A stretch of DNA of 42,184 nt from Lachnospiraceae bacterium (GTDB taxonomy: Bacteria; Bacillota; Clostridia; Lachnospirales; Lachnospiraceae). The DNA lies in contig JAFYHV010000062.1 in the NCBI GenBank assembly GCA_017538995.1, positions 1-42,184 of the forward strand, in the 5' to 3' direction. This document shows, piece after piece, positions 24,947-33,432 of this stretch. The notes under the pieces were generated by a model, which saw only the letters and a list, made by a program, of their open reading frames with translations, was not told the DNA's origin and made no database searches. The translations under genes were made by a program, and so were the position numbers. How positions within the stretch are numbered: the first letter of the stretch is position 1; the number at the start of each line of letters is the position of its first letter.

Positions 24947-26379
24947 ACGTACTTTTGTTCAGACCGCGACCTGACAAAGAGACCATCGGACTTCAGAACG
25001 TAATGATCTGTGAGCCGCTGGAACTTGAGTATATCTCGGCGAATATCGAAGCGCTGGGACATACATGTACGATCGTGGATATGATAATCGAAAAGAAAAA
25101 CGTGCCTTACTTTGTAAAGCTTTACAACCCTGATGTGGTAGGCATCACAGGGTATATTTCGCATGTCAATATTATGAAAAGATATGCAAAAGAGGCAAAG
25201 GAAGTAAACGAAAATATAGTAACGATTATAGGCGGTGTGCATGCTGAAGTAAATCCCGGAGATTTCGAATCGCCATACGTTGATTACATTATCCGTGCAA
25301 ACGGCATAAGAACCTTTATCGATATCTTAAACAAACTCGAAAAAAACAAAGAGAAAACAGGCGGAGAGATAAAAAAAGACGAAAAAGAAACGTCTGAAAT
25401 AATCGGTGAGGAAGATGAGATAGAGTGCATCTACGTTCCCGGTAAGAAACCTCCTAAAAAAGATACAACATTCAATTATCTTTATCCCGACAGAGACAAG
25501 GTAAACAAATACCGTTCGAAATATTATTACATGTTCCACAGGAACTGTACGCTTATTAAAACATCGTTCGGCTGTCCCTACAACTGCAAATTCTGTTTCT
25601 GCCGTCAGATAATGGACGACCAGTATTTTGCCAGGGATCTCGAAGATATTGTGGCAGAACTGGAAACAATTCCCGAGACCGAGATTTATATCGTGGATGA
25701 CGACTTTCTTGTAGGCAGGGAGAGAATACTTAAATTCTGTGATCTGCTTGAGCAGAAGGGCATCGAGAAGAAATATTTAATCTACGGCCGTGCGGATTAT
25801 GTTGCTGCTAACGAGGATGTTATAAAACGTTTCAAGGAAGTCGGTTTAAGAGCAGTTATTGTCGGTCTTGAATCCTGTGACAGCCGTCAATTGGACGACT
25901 ACAACAAAAGAACCAATGTAGAAATAAACGAAAAGGCGGTAGGCATCCTAAAGAAATATGATGTCGAATGCTATGGAACATTTATTTTAGGACTTGACTG
26001 GACAAAAGCTGACTTTAACGCGCTTCATAAATGGATTAAAAAGCTCGGTCTTGTATTTGTAAATCTTCAGCCGTTAACACCACTTCGCGGAACAGATATT
26101 TACGAGAAATACAAACCGAGATTCATAGTAAGAGAGGATGAATACGAAAAGTGGGATCTGGCTCACTTGGTGGTTCGTCCCGACAATATTTCCGTCAGAA
26201 AATACTACTGGTACACGATGGTTTTATATTATAAAATCACTGCAAATCCGGTCAGCGGATGGTATATGGTCAAAAAATACGGACTTCACGATACGCTTAA
26301 ATTAAGCTTCGGCGCAGTAGCAGTTAACAACCAGTACTGGAAGAAACTCATTGAGGGAGAGAGATGCAGAAAGAATTAA
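24943..26379 (+). CDS. B12-binding-domain radical SAM protein 1
   Basis: The 478-residue protein has an N-terminal Rossmann, B12-binding-like domain (EPLELEYI, PDVVGITGYI, IIGGVHAEVN) and a radical-SAM domain with the 4Fe-4S ligands C211, C215 and C218 (CPYNCKFC), followed by an extra Cys in the FCFCRQ context. The family uses SAM and often cobalamin to methylate or couple unactivated carbons, but no DxHxxG cobalamin motif is present. A Lys/Glu-rich linker of about 30 residues (from about 128) separates the domains and is absent from the other copies. GTG start with AAGGAG upstream; overlaps the previous gene by 4 nt and the next by 16 nt. Closest in this window to protein 4. Confidence 0.88.
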   Translation: MNVLLFRPRPDKETIGLQNVMICEPLELEYISANIEALGHTCTIVDMIIEKKNVPYFVKLYNPDVVGITGYISHVNIMKRYAKEAKEVNENIVTIIGGVHAEVNPGDFESPYVDYIIRANGIRTFIDILNKLEKNKEKTGGEIKKDEKETSEIIGEEDEIECIYVPGKKPPKKDTTFNYLYPDRDKVNKYRSKYYYMFHRNCTLIKTSFGCPYNCKFCFCRQIMDDQYFARDLEDIVAELETIPETEIYIVDDDFLVGRERILKFCDLLEQKGIEKKYLIYGRADYVAANEDVIKRFKEVGLRAVIVGLESCDSRQLDDYNKRTNVEINEKAVGILKKYDVECYGTFILGLDWTKADFNALHKWIKKLGLVFVNLQPLTPLRGTDIYEKYKPRFIVREDEYEKWDLAHLVVRPDNISVRKYYWYTMVLYYKITANPVSGWYMVKKYGLHDTLKLSFGAVAVNNQYWKKLIEGERCRKN

Positions 26380-27689
26380 GAGTTTTGCTGATACGTCCCA
26401 AATACACATCGCTTGTTGCCCATCTTGAGCCCTTAGGGCTTGAGTATATTGCAGGTCTTGCAAAGGATATGGGAATTAAGTGTGAAATTCACGATGAATT
26501 CGATCATCCGTGGACTTTCCGCTTTTCGAGAATGTGCCGTGTCATCAAAAAAGGCAATTACAATTACATAGGTTTAAATGCAAATGCCAATACTGTTGAT
26601 TACATTAACAAAAGGGCAAAGCAGCTTAAGAAAAAATTCCCCGATATTATAATTCAGGTCGGCGGTCCCGAAGCAGAGATGAATTATAAGGAATTCTGCG
26701 TGGATGATGTAGACTATGTTTACTACGACAACGGTCTTTCGACATTAAAGAAAATGTGGGAGAGCGATTTAAGTCCTGAGGCTTTAGATAAATTCACCGG
26801 TATTGCGTTTAAAAAAGACGGTGAATGGATCATAAAAGAAAAAGGCGAGCCTGTTTGCGGCTTTATCAATAAACCCGACAGAACCGCTTTTTACAGGGGA
26901 CTTAAGAAAAACTATATTTTTATGAAGGGAAAATATGCACTTTCCAAAGCATCTTTTTCCTGTCCTTTCGCGTGCTCGTTCTGTTACTGTACAAAGATGA
27001 ACAGCGGTGTTTATACAGAGCGAGACATTATGGAAGTAATAGATGAAATCGAAGAAATCAAACACGATAAAATCTGGTTTGTCGATGATACGTTTTTCTT
27101 CCACAGGGACAGAGTAAAAACTTTCTGTAACGAAATAATTAAGCGCGGTATCAAGAAGAATTTTATGGCATACGCCAGAGCCGATTTTTTAGCCGCCAAT
27201 CCCGATATTTTACCACTTGCCTATGAGGCAGGCTTCAGGGATATTTTAGTCGGTCTTGAAGCAATCAGTGACGAAACGCTTGATGAATACAACAAGCAGA
27301 CTTCAAAGAACGATAACGAAATGGCTATTAAGAATCTTCATGATGCGGGTATTGTCTGCAACGGTCTCTTTGTAATCAATTATACGGCCACCAGAGACGA
27401 TTACAGGAAGTTAATGAAGTTCATCAAGGACAACAATCTTTTATGGGTTGTATTCGGTATATTTACGCCTTACAAGGGCACCGATGCCTATGCGGAATAT
27501 CAGGACAAGGTTATTAACTTTAAGTCCTGGAGACTGGACGGTACTCATATTACGCTTAAACCCACCAATATGTCGTCGTTTGAATATATGCTCAGGTACT
27601 ACTGGATACATGTTTTAACATATCCTAAAATTATGGTTCGAACCCTGTTCGGTACTTCGTACGACACGAAGAGAAAAGGATGGTTTTAA
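26364..27689 (+). CDS. B12-binding-domain radical SAM protein 2
   Basis: The 441-residue protein has the same two-domain plan. The N-terminal part contains HLEPLGLEYIAGL and QVGGPEAEMNYKEF. The cluster cysteines are C200, C204 and C207 (CPFACSFC, then YC). The barrel carries WFVDDTFFFHRDRV, AYARADFLAANPD and DILVGLEAISDETLDEYNK, segments repeated in its neighbours. The start has GGGAGAG directly upstream and lies within the 3' end of protein 1. Paired with protein 3 by the shared LEPLGLEY and IHDE segments. Substrate unknown; the gene context of an acyl ligase and ACP suggests a lipid-like substrate. Confidence 0.87.
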   Translation: MQKELRVLLIRPKYTSLVAHLEPLGLEYIAGLAKDMGIKCEIHDEFDHPWTFRFSRMCRVIKKGNYNYIGLNANANTVDYINKRAKQLKKKFPDIIIQVGGPEAEMNYKEFCVDDVDYVYYDNGLSTLKKMWESDLSPEALDKFTGIAFKKDGEWIIKEKGEPVCGFINKPDRTAFYRGLKKNYIFMKGKYALSKASFSCPFACSFCYCTKMNSGVYTERDIMEVIDEIEEIKHDKIWFVDDTFFFHRDRVKTFCNEIIKRGIKKNFMAYARADFLAANPDILPLAYEAGFRDILVGLEAISDETLDEYNKQTSKNDNEMAIKNLHDAGIVCNGLFVINYTATRDDYRKLMKFIKDNNLLWVVFGIFTPYKGTDAYAEYQDKVINFKSWRLDGTHITLKPTNMSSFEYMLRYYWIHVLTYPKIMVRTLFGTSYDTKRKGWF

Positions 27690-29002
27690 TGACTCAGAAA
27701 TACATGTTTGTCAGAGTACATTACGATAAAAGAGTTGCCAGTCTCGAGCCTTTGGGACTTGAGTATCTTATGGCTGCGGTAAAGGCTGAAGGGAAGTTCG
27801 GTCTTATTCACGATGAAAGCATTGAAAGCTCATTCGGTCGTTTCGCAAGGCTCTTAAAAAAAGTAGACGATAACGGCATTACTATTGTCGGCTTTTCGAT
27901 AATGTCAAATACCGCATGGTATGTGCTTAAACTTATACACAAATTAAAGAAGGCCAGACCTAATGTGAAGATCATGGTCGGCGGTCCCGAAGTCGTCGTA
28001 AACTTTGAAGATTTTATGATAGAAGATGTGGACTATGTTTCTTTTGACAACGGTCTTGATTCTTTCAGACTTGCATTAAGAAACGAGTTTGACGATGAAG
28101 TTTTAAAGACCTGTACAGGCTTTGCCGGAAAGATAAACGGAGAGTGGTTTTTAAACAAAAAAGGTGAGCCTATCAGCGACTACGGTTTACTTCCCGACAG
28201 GAGTTTCTTTTATGAGAACAGATCCAAATTCCGTGTGCTTGCAAAGGGCTGTTTTTCGATGATGAAGACCGCGTTTTCCTGTCCGCAGAACTGCAAGTTC
28301 TGTATCTCGAGGCAGTTTAACAGCTGTACATACAGAGAAAGAACCGTGGAAGACGTAATCAATGAAATCATATCCATCGACAACGACAAAATATTTATTA
28401 TCGATGATGATTTCTTAGTAAACAGAGACCGCGTTCTGGCTATCTGTGAAAAGCTTATAGAACTTGATTTAAAAAAGACTTTTATGATCTTTGCAAGAGC
28501 AGACAGTATCTGCAGATGCGAGGATATTTTCCCGATTATCTACAAAGCGGGTTTCCGCGATATGTTAGTCGGCCTTGAAGCGGTTGAAGATTCGACACTT
28601 GAAAAATACAACAAAAATTCGAGCGTTGAACTTAATATGCGTGCGGTTAAAATTTTGCGTGAATACGAGATGGTATGTGTGGGACTTTTCGTAATCAACT
28701 ACGATTTTAAGCACAAGGATTTTATGAACATCAATAAGTTCATCAAAAAAGAAAAGCTTATCTGGGTTTTGTTCAGTATCCTTATACCTTTCAAGGGAAC
28801 GCCCGTATACGAGGAAAACAAAGACCGGCTCTACCATTACAAATACAGAAGAACGGGCGGTACGAGCGTGCTGATGAAGCCATCGAATATGCCGATGCTT
28901 TTGTTTAAATTAGAGTTTCATTTTCTTTACTATGTAAATTATCCGCGCATTTACTGGGCCGGTGTAACGCATATGTTTAACAAGAAATATAAAAACAAAT
29001 GA
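27689..29002 (+). CDS. B12-binding-domain radical SAM protein 3
   Basis: The 437-residue protein has SLEPLGLEYLMAAV and IMVGGPEVVVNFEDF in the B12-like domain and cluster cysteines C198, C202 and C205 (CPQNCKFC). It lacks the extra Cys two residues later that proteins 1, 2 and 4 have (ISRQ instead). Later segments FIIDDDFLVNRDRV, IFARADSI and DMLVGLEAVEDSTLEKYNK match the other copies. I use ATG 27689, which shares its A with the previous TAA and has AAAGGA about 9 nt upstream; an ATG at 27680 is possible and adds three residues. It overlaps the next gene by ATGA. Confidence 0.87.
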   Translation: MTQKYMFVRVHYDKRVASLEPLGLEYLMAAVKAEGKFGLIHDESIESSFGRFARLLKKVDDNGITIVGFSIMSNTAWYVLKLIHKLKKARPNVKIMVGGPEVVVNFEDFMIEDVDYVSFDNGLDSFRLALRNEFDDEVLKTCTGFAGKINGEWFLNKKGEPISDYGLLPDRSFFYENRSKFRVLAKGCFSMMKTAFSCPQNCKFCISRQFNSCTYRERTVEDVINEIISIDNDKIFIIDDDFLVNRDRVLAICEKLIELDLKKTFMIFARADSICRCEDIFPIIYKAGFRDMLVGLEAVEDSTLEKYNKNSSVELNMRAVKILREYEMVCVGLFVINYDFKHKDFMNINKFIKKEKLIWVLFSILIPFKGTPVYEENKDRLYHYKYRRTGGTSVLMKPSNMPMLLFKLEFHFLYYVNYPRIYWAGVTHMFNKKYKNK

Positions 29003-30357
29003 AAATACTCCTTATCAAGCCGGAAACGGTCGGGATATTCAGCTTTACTTACCTGGTAGATCACGAGCCTCTGGAGATGGAATACCTTTATACGGTGTTC
29101 ACCAAAGACGGTCATGATGCAGTTATCTATGACAGAAGGTATGAATCGATATCCTTAAGAAAGAAACTGAATAAGGAAAAGCCTGACGTTGTGTGCATCA
29201 CGGGTTATATTACGCAGGAGAAGCGCATAAAAAAGCTCTGCGAGGTCATAAAAAAACATAAACCCGAGACGGCGGTTATTTTGGGCGGTTCGCATGTGGA
29301 AATCAATTATGAGAACTTTTATGATTCCAAAGCGGATTACCTTTATCTTTTGTCGGGCTTAGACAATATGTGCAGGCTCGTAAAAGACATTGAGAAAAAA
29401 GACAATGCTGATATCGAAGAGATACCCGGTATCTGCTATAAGAAAAACGGAGAGTGGGTTTCAAACCCGAGGATTTTTGAAACTCCCGAGGATTTGCCCG
29501 TTCCCGACAGAACGCATTTTTACAAGAACAAGGAAAAATTCAGGTATCTCTGTTTTAAACCGCTGGCGCTTGTTAAGAATTCATACAGCTGTCAGAGAAA
29601 CTGTAATTTCTGCTTCTGTACCAACCGTAACGGCGGAAGATACGCCTGCAGGAGTGTCGACAAACTTGTTGATGAAATCGCATCTTTGGATGTTCCCGCG
29701 GTTCATATTACGGATGACAATTTCCTTGTAAACAGAGAGTATTTAAAGGAATTTATCAGGCTCGTAAAAGAAAAAGACATACATAAAAAATATTTAATCT
29801 ACGGTCGTGCGGATTTTATCGCAAATAACGAAGACATCATAAAAGAACTTGCAGAAATCGGACTCGCGCTTGTAATGGTTGGACTTGAAGCCACCAACGA
29901 CGAAGAACTTGACTCGTACAACAAGCATGTTTCTTTGCATGAGAACGAAGAGTGCATCCGTATTCTTTCGGAAAATCATATTTTCTGTGCCGGACTTTTT
30001 ATCGTGCATCAGGCGATGACGAAAGAAGATTTCAAAAAGCTTTACAAATGGATTGCGTCAAGGGATATTATTCCGACCGTATCGGTATTTACGCCTATGC
30101 AGGGTTCCGCAATGTACAAGGATTACGAAGACAAGCTTATTACAAAGGACGTAACAAAGCAGGATTTGTTCCACTGTCTTTTAAAGCCAGAGCATATGAG
30201 TGTAAGACGCTTTACGTTTGAATATTACAAGCTTTCAATGGGCCTTGCGTTTAAAAACAGAAAATCACCGCTATATGCGGATAACGAATATTTCAAAGGC
30301 ATGCTGCATATTATCCGCGTGCTCTTTATGAAAGTTAAAAGACTGATTGTTTTATGA
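28999..30357 (+). CDS. B12-binding-domain radical SAM protein 4
   Basis: The 452-residue protein resembles protein 1 in its N-terminal domain (HEPLEMEYLY, PDVVCITGYIT, ILGGSHVEINYENF) and has cluster cysteines C198, C202 and C205 (CQRNCNFC, followed by FC). The segments HITDDNFLVNREYL, IYGRADFIANNED and LVMVGLEATNDEELDSYNK are shared with proteins 1-3. The tail ends in a basic/hydrophobic stretch (MLHIIRVLFMKVKRLIVL), which could associate with the membrane; that is inference. ATG start in a 4-nt overlap with protein 3, and it overlaps protein 5 by 4 nt in the same way. Confidence 0.87.
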   Translation: MKILLIKPETVGIFSFTYLVDHEPLEMEYLYTVFTKDGHDAVIYDRRYESISLRKKLNKEKPDVVCITGYITQEKRIKKLCEVIKKHKPETAVILGGSHVEINYENFYDSKADYLYLLSGLDNMCRLVKDIEKKDNADIEEIPGICYKKNGEWVSNPRIFETPEDLPVPDRTHFYKNKEKFRYLCFKPLALVKNSYSCQRNCNFCFCTNRNGGRYACRSVDKLVDEIASLDVPAVHITDDNFLVNREYLKEFIRLVKEKDIHKKYLIYGRADFIANNEDIIKELAEIGLALVMVGLEATNDEELDSYNKHVSLHENEECIRILSENHIFCAGLFIVHQAMTKEDFKKLYKWIASRDIIPTVSVFTPMQGSAMYKDYEDKLITKDVTKQDLFHCLLKPEHMSVRRFTFEYYKLSMGLAFKNRKSPLYADNEYFKGMLHIIRVLFMKVKRLIVL

Positions 30358-31673
30358 AAAAGAAACTTTTGTTAATCCAGCCTACTCCCTACGATCAGTA
30401 CGGAAACCTGGTAAAAAAGAAAAAATTATATTTTGTAGGCCTTGCGCTTCCTTTGCTTGCAGCCTTAACGCCCGATGATTTTGAAGTCGAACTCTGCTAC
30501 GAGACGATAGAGGATGTTCCTTTTGACACCGATGCCGAGCTTATAGGCATAAGCAGTATGGGACATGCTGTTATGCGTACCATCGATATCGCAAAGAAGT
30601 TTAAGGAACTTGGAAAGACCGTAATCCTTGGCGGATATATGGTTTCCTTAATGCCCGAGGAAGCGAAGAAATACGGCGATGCCGTAATGATAGGAGATGC
30701 TGAGGAAACCTGGGGCGAAATGATCAACGATTATTTAAACGGCACCCTAAAGGATTACTACAAAAAGAAACTGACGAAACTTGAAACACCGCTTCCGAAA
30801 TACGAGCTTGTCTTAAATAAAAAGATTGGCAATTTCTTGCCGGTTCAGGCCGGAAGAGGATGTCCCAAGACCTGCAGCTTCTGTTCAATTTACTGCCTTT
30901 ATAGAGGACAGTATTTAAAGCGAAGCATACCTGACGTAATGAGAGATATAAAGCGCATAAAAGAATTGGGCTTTAAGCAGTTTCTTCTTTTAGACGACAA
31001 TCTTTTCTCGGACAGAAATTATGCGCTTGAGCTCTGCAAAGAAATAAAGAAAATGAAAATGCACTGGATGACTCAGTGCTCGATAGATATTGCAAAAGAC
31101 GATGAGCTTTTAACCGCCGTTGCAAAGAGCGGATGTTACGCATTAAGCTTCGGTCTTGAAAGCATAAGCCGTGAGAGTCTTGTGGGCATGCAGAAAGCCT
31201 GGGCTCATCCGGACGAATATTCAAAGCAGCTTAAAATAATTCGTAAACACGGTATAGACATATCCACGGAAATGGTGGTAGGAGCGGAAGGGGATACGCT
31301 TGAATCAATTAAGGCTACCGCGAAGTTTATCGAGGATAATAAAATAGCCGTACCGAGGTTTTATATTTTAACACCGATTCCCGGCACTCAGTATTACGAC
31401 GAGATGAAGGATCAGGACAGAATATACAATACGGACATGTATTCTTACAACGCCTGCGAAGCGGTTCATGTTCCCAAAAACATGACGCCGGAGGAACTTA
31501 CGAAAGCGTACTGGGATCTTTATAACGATGTATATTCCATCAGGTGTATTTTAAAGAGAACCATCTTCAGTGACTGTCTGATAAAGAGGCCTTACAATGC
31601 GGTATTTTACTTGGGCGTAAATCTTTTTTACAGATATCACATTAAACACGGAATAGTGCCTAACATAGTTTAG
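30354..31673 (+). CDS. B12-binding-domain radical SAM protein 5 (divergent member)
   Basis: The 439-residue protein is a more distant relative of the previous four. The B12-like domain has VGLALPLLAALTP, IGISSMGHAVMRT and VILGGYMVSLMPEEA, as in the large HpnP/HpnJ-like and Mg-protoporphyrin-cyclase-like radical-SAM class. Cluster cysteines are C170, C174 and C177 (GRGCPKTCSFC). LLDDNLFSDRNY and FGLESISRESL follow. GAEGDTLESIKATAKFIEDN and YILTPIPGTQYYDEM are the usual C-terminal barrel landmarks. It probably catalyses a different step from proteins 1-4. It overlaps protein 4 by ATGA. Confidence 0.88.
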   Translation: MKKKLLLIQPTPYDQYGNLVKKKKLYFVGLALPLLAALTPDDFEVELCYETIEDVPFDTDAELIGISSMGHAVMRTIDIAKKFKELGKTVILGGYMVSLMPEEAKKYGDAVMIGDAEETWGEMINDYLNGTLKDYYKKKLTKLETPLPKYELVLNKKIGNFLPVQAGRGCPKTCSFCSIYCLYRGQYLKRSIPDVMRDIKRIKELGFKQFLLLDDNLFSDRNYALELCKEIKKMKMHWMTQCSIDIAKDDELLTAVAKSGCYALSFGLESISRESLVGMQKAWAHPDEYSKQLKIIRKHGIDISTEMVVGAEGDTLESIKATAKFIEDNKIAVPRFYILTPIPGTQYYDEMKDQDRIYNTDMYSYNACEAVHVPKNMTPEELTKAYWDLYNDVYSIRCILKRTIFSDCLIKRPYNAVFYLGVNLFYRYHIKHGIVPNIV

Positions 31674-31682
31674 AAAATGAAT

Positions 31683-31693
31683 AGAGGGGGGGA
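31683..31693 (+). promoter_or_regulatory. Strong G-rich ribosome binding site deciding the start of the TIM-barrel gene
   Basis: AGAGGGGGGGA (31683-31693 region) lies 4-5 nt before ATG 31698. An earlier in-frame ATG at 31677 would put this site inside the coding region, and the sequence encoded there (NRGGDK) looks non-native. Confidence 0.7.
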
Positions 31694-31697
31694 TAAA

Positions 31698-32531
31698 ATG
31701 AGACTTGGAACTTCTTCGCCGCTTGCACACGCTTTAGCGGATGAATGGGCAAAGAATCAGGTGGCCTTAGGATGCAGCGCGGTTGTTTTTCCGTTATCCT
31801 GTAATGACCCTGAGGAGAGAATAACTGAATACAAAAACGCAGCAGAAAAATACGGTCTTATGATTGCGGAAGTCGGTATCTGGAGAAATGCAATGTCTTT
31901 AGATCCCGATGAGAGAAAACGCAATATTGATTACTGCGTAAACCAGCTTCGCCTTGCGGATTTTTTAAATGCAAGATGTGCGGTAAATGTGGCAGGCGCA
32001 TTAGGACCAGTATGGGACGGCGGATATAAGGAAAACCTTACAAAGGATGCATGGAAACAGGTCGTAAAAACGGTTCAGGAAATAATCGACAGAGCGGATG
32101 TAAAGAATACTTATTTTACGCTTGAGCCGATGCCCTGGATGTTTCCTACGGGCCCGAAGGAATATCTTAAATTAATTGATGAAGTTGAGCGTGACAGATT
32201 TGCGGTTCACATGGATATTATTAATATGACCAATTCGGCGAACAGGTATTTCAGGCCTGAAGAATTTATTGATGAATGTGCGGATCTTTTAGGAGGTAAA
32301 ATCCGAAGTTGTCACATCAAAGATATTCATTTTATACCGAAGTACACCTTTCAGGTTGAGGAGTGTGCTCCGAGCGAAGGTGAATATCCGATTCGTTATT
32401 ATGTTTCGAAAATGAATGAAATAGATCCGGATATGCCGATGATTTTAGAGCATCTTAATTCGGACGAAGAGTATTACAAATATATGGGGTATTTAAAGGA
32501 GGAGTTACATGGCTTATACAAGACTGTCTGA
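31698..32531 (+). CDS. Xylose-isomerase-like TIM-barrel protein (sugar phosphate isomerase/epimerase family)
   Basis: The 277-residue protein fits the AP-endonuclease-2/xylose-isomerase-like TIM barrel. Candidate metal ligands occur in the usual order: the Glu of YFTLEPMPWM, the Asp of FAVHMDIINM, the His of SCHIKDIHF and the Glu of MILEHLNS. Family members isomerise or epimerise sugars, cyclitols or keto acids, and the substrate cannot be told. It is 24 nt after the last radical-SAM gene and overlaps the FMN enzyme gene by 23 nt, whose ribosome binding site lies within it, so these two are surely coupled. It might serve the radical-SAM pathway or, with the next two genes, pentose metabolism. 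Confidence 0.8.
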   Translation: MRLGTSSPLAHALADEWAKNQVALGCSAVVFPLSCNDPEERITEYKNAAEKYGLMIAEVGIWRNAMSLDPDERKRNIDYCVNQLRLADFLNARCAVNVAGALGPVWDGGYKENLTKDAWKQVVKTVQEIIDRADVKNTYFTLEPMPWMFPTGPKEYLKLIDEVERDRFAVHMDIINMTNSANRYFRPEEFIDECADLLGGKIRSCHIKDIHFIPKYTFQVEECAPSEGEYPIRYYVSKMNEIDPDMPMILEHLNSDEEYYKYMGYLKEELHGLYKTV

Positions 32532-33405
32532 TGCTAATGAAATAAACGAAAGATACATGGATTCAATCCTTTTTGAGCAGAGACTGATTGATTCCGTAAA
32601 TGCAGATATAAGTACTACGATTTTTGGCGAGACGTTTTCAATGCCCGTTATGACGCCTGCATTTTCGCATTTAAACGCTTTTAACGGACGTGAACTGACA
32701 GGACTTGAAGAATATTCAATCGCTGCAAAGGAATGCAATATTCTTAATTTCTGCGGAATGATGGAAAACGATTTGTTCCAGAAGATTATGGATACCGGCG
32801 CAAAGACCGTAAGAATCGTAAAGCCTTATGCAGATAACGGCAAAGTCAGAGACCAGCTTCAGTATGCCGAAAGCAATGGCGCTTTCGGTGTCGGAATGGA
32901 TATCGACCATATCTTCGGTACCACGGGTTACGATATCGTTATGGGCGAAGAGATGGCTGCTCAGACATCTGATATGCTTCGTTCATATGTGGAGTCGGTT
33001 AAGATACCTTTTATCGTAAAAGGAGTATTAAGTGTTGCAGATGCAATCAAATGTGCGGAAATCGGAGCAAAGGGAATTATAGTCAGCCATCATCACGGAA
33101 GACTTCCTTATGCCGTACCGCCCATGATGGTGCTTCAGGACATAAAAGAAGAACTTAAGGGAAAGGACATCGCCATAATAGTAGACTGTGGCATTACGAG
33201 CGGTTCTGATGTGTTTAAAGCCCTTGCTTTAGGCGCAGATGCGGCAGCAGTCGGAAGGTCCATGATTCCTTTCCTTGAAAAGGACGGTGTCGCGGGCGTA
33301 AAAGAATACATCGAAAGTGTTGGTAAAGAACTTCGCTTTGTAATGAGCGCCACAGGCTTTTCAAAGGTTTCAGAAATAGACGAATCGGTTCTTTATGAAC
33401 TTTAA
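32509..33405 (+). CDS. FMN-dependent alpha-hydroxy-acid dehydrogenase/oxidase-like protein
   Basis: The 298-residue protein belongs to the lactate oxidase/L-lactate dehydrogenase FMN family, although shorter than the usual 350-400 residues. The barrel carries IPFIVKGVLSVADA with the FMN-contacting Lys171, then IIVSHHHGR with His195 at the catalytic base position and Arg198 as substrate-binding Arg. VDCGITSGSDVFKALALGADAAAVGRSMI is split over the phosphate-binding strands. The usual SNHGGR motif is SHHHGR here, a variant that I recall from anaerobe homologues. The likely reaction is oxidation of a 2-hydroxy acid to a 2-oxo acid. GGAGG precedes the ATG inside the upstream gene. Confidence 0.82.
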   Translation: MAYTRLSDANEINERYMDSILFEQRLIDSVNADISTTIFGETFSMPVMTPAFSHLNAFNGRELTGLEEYSIAAKECNILNFCGMMENDLFQKIMDTGAKTVRIVKPYADNGKVRDQLQYAESNGAFGVGMDIDHIFGTTGYDIVMGEEMAAQTSDMLRSYVESVKIPFIVKGVLSVADAIKCAEIGAKGIIVSHHHGRLPYAVPPMMVLQDIKEELKGKDIAIIVDCGITSGSDVFKALALGADAAAVGRSMIPFLEKDGVAGVKEYIESVGKELRFVMSATGFSKVSEIDESVLYEL

Positions 33406-33432
33406 ACAGGTAGAACTAAGAAGGGTACGTAT

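Noticed and set aside
31698..32531. Calling the TIM-barrel protein a xylose isomerase because of the nearby xylosidase
   Set aside because: It is only 277 residues and belongs to the wide isomerase/epimerase-like group; true xylose isomerases are about 440 residues with different motifs.
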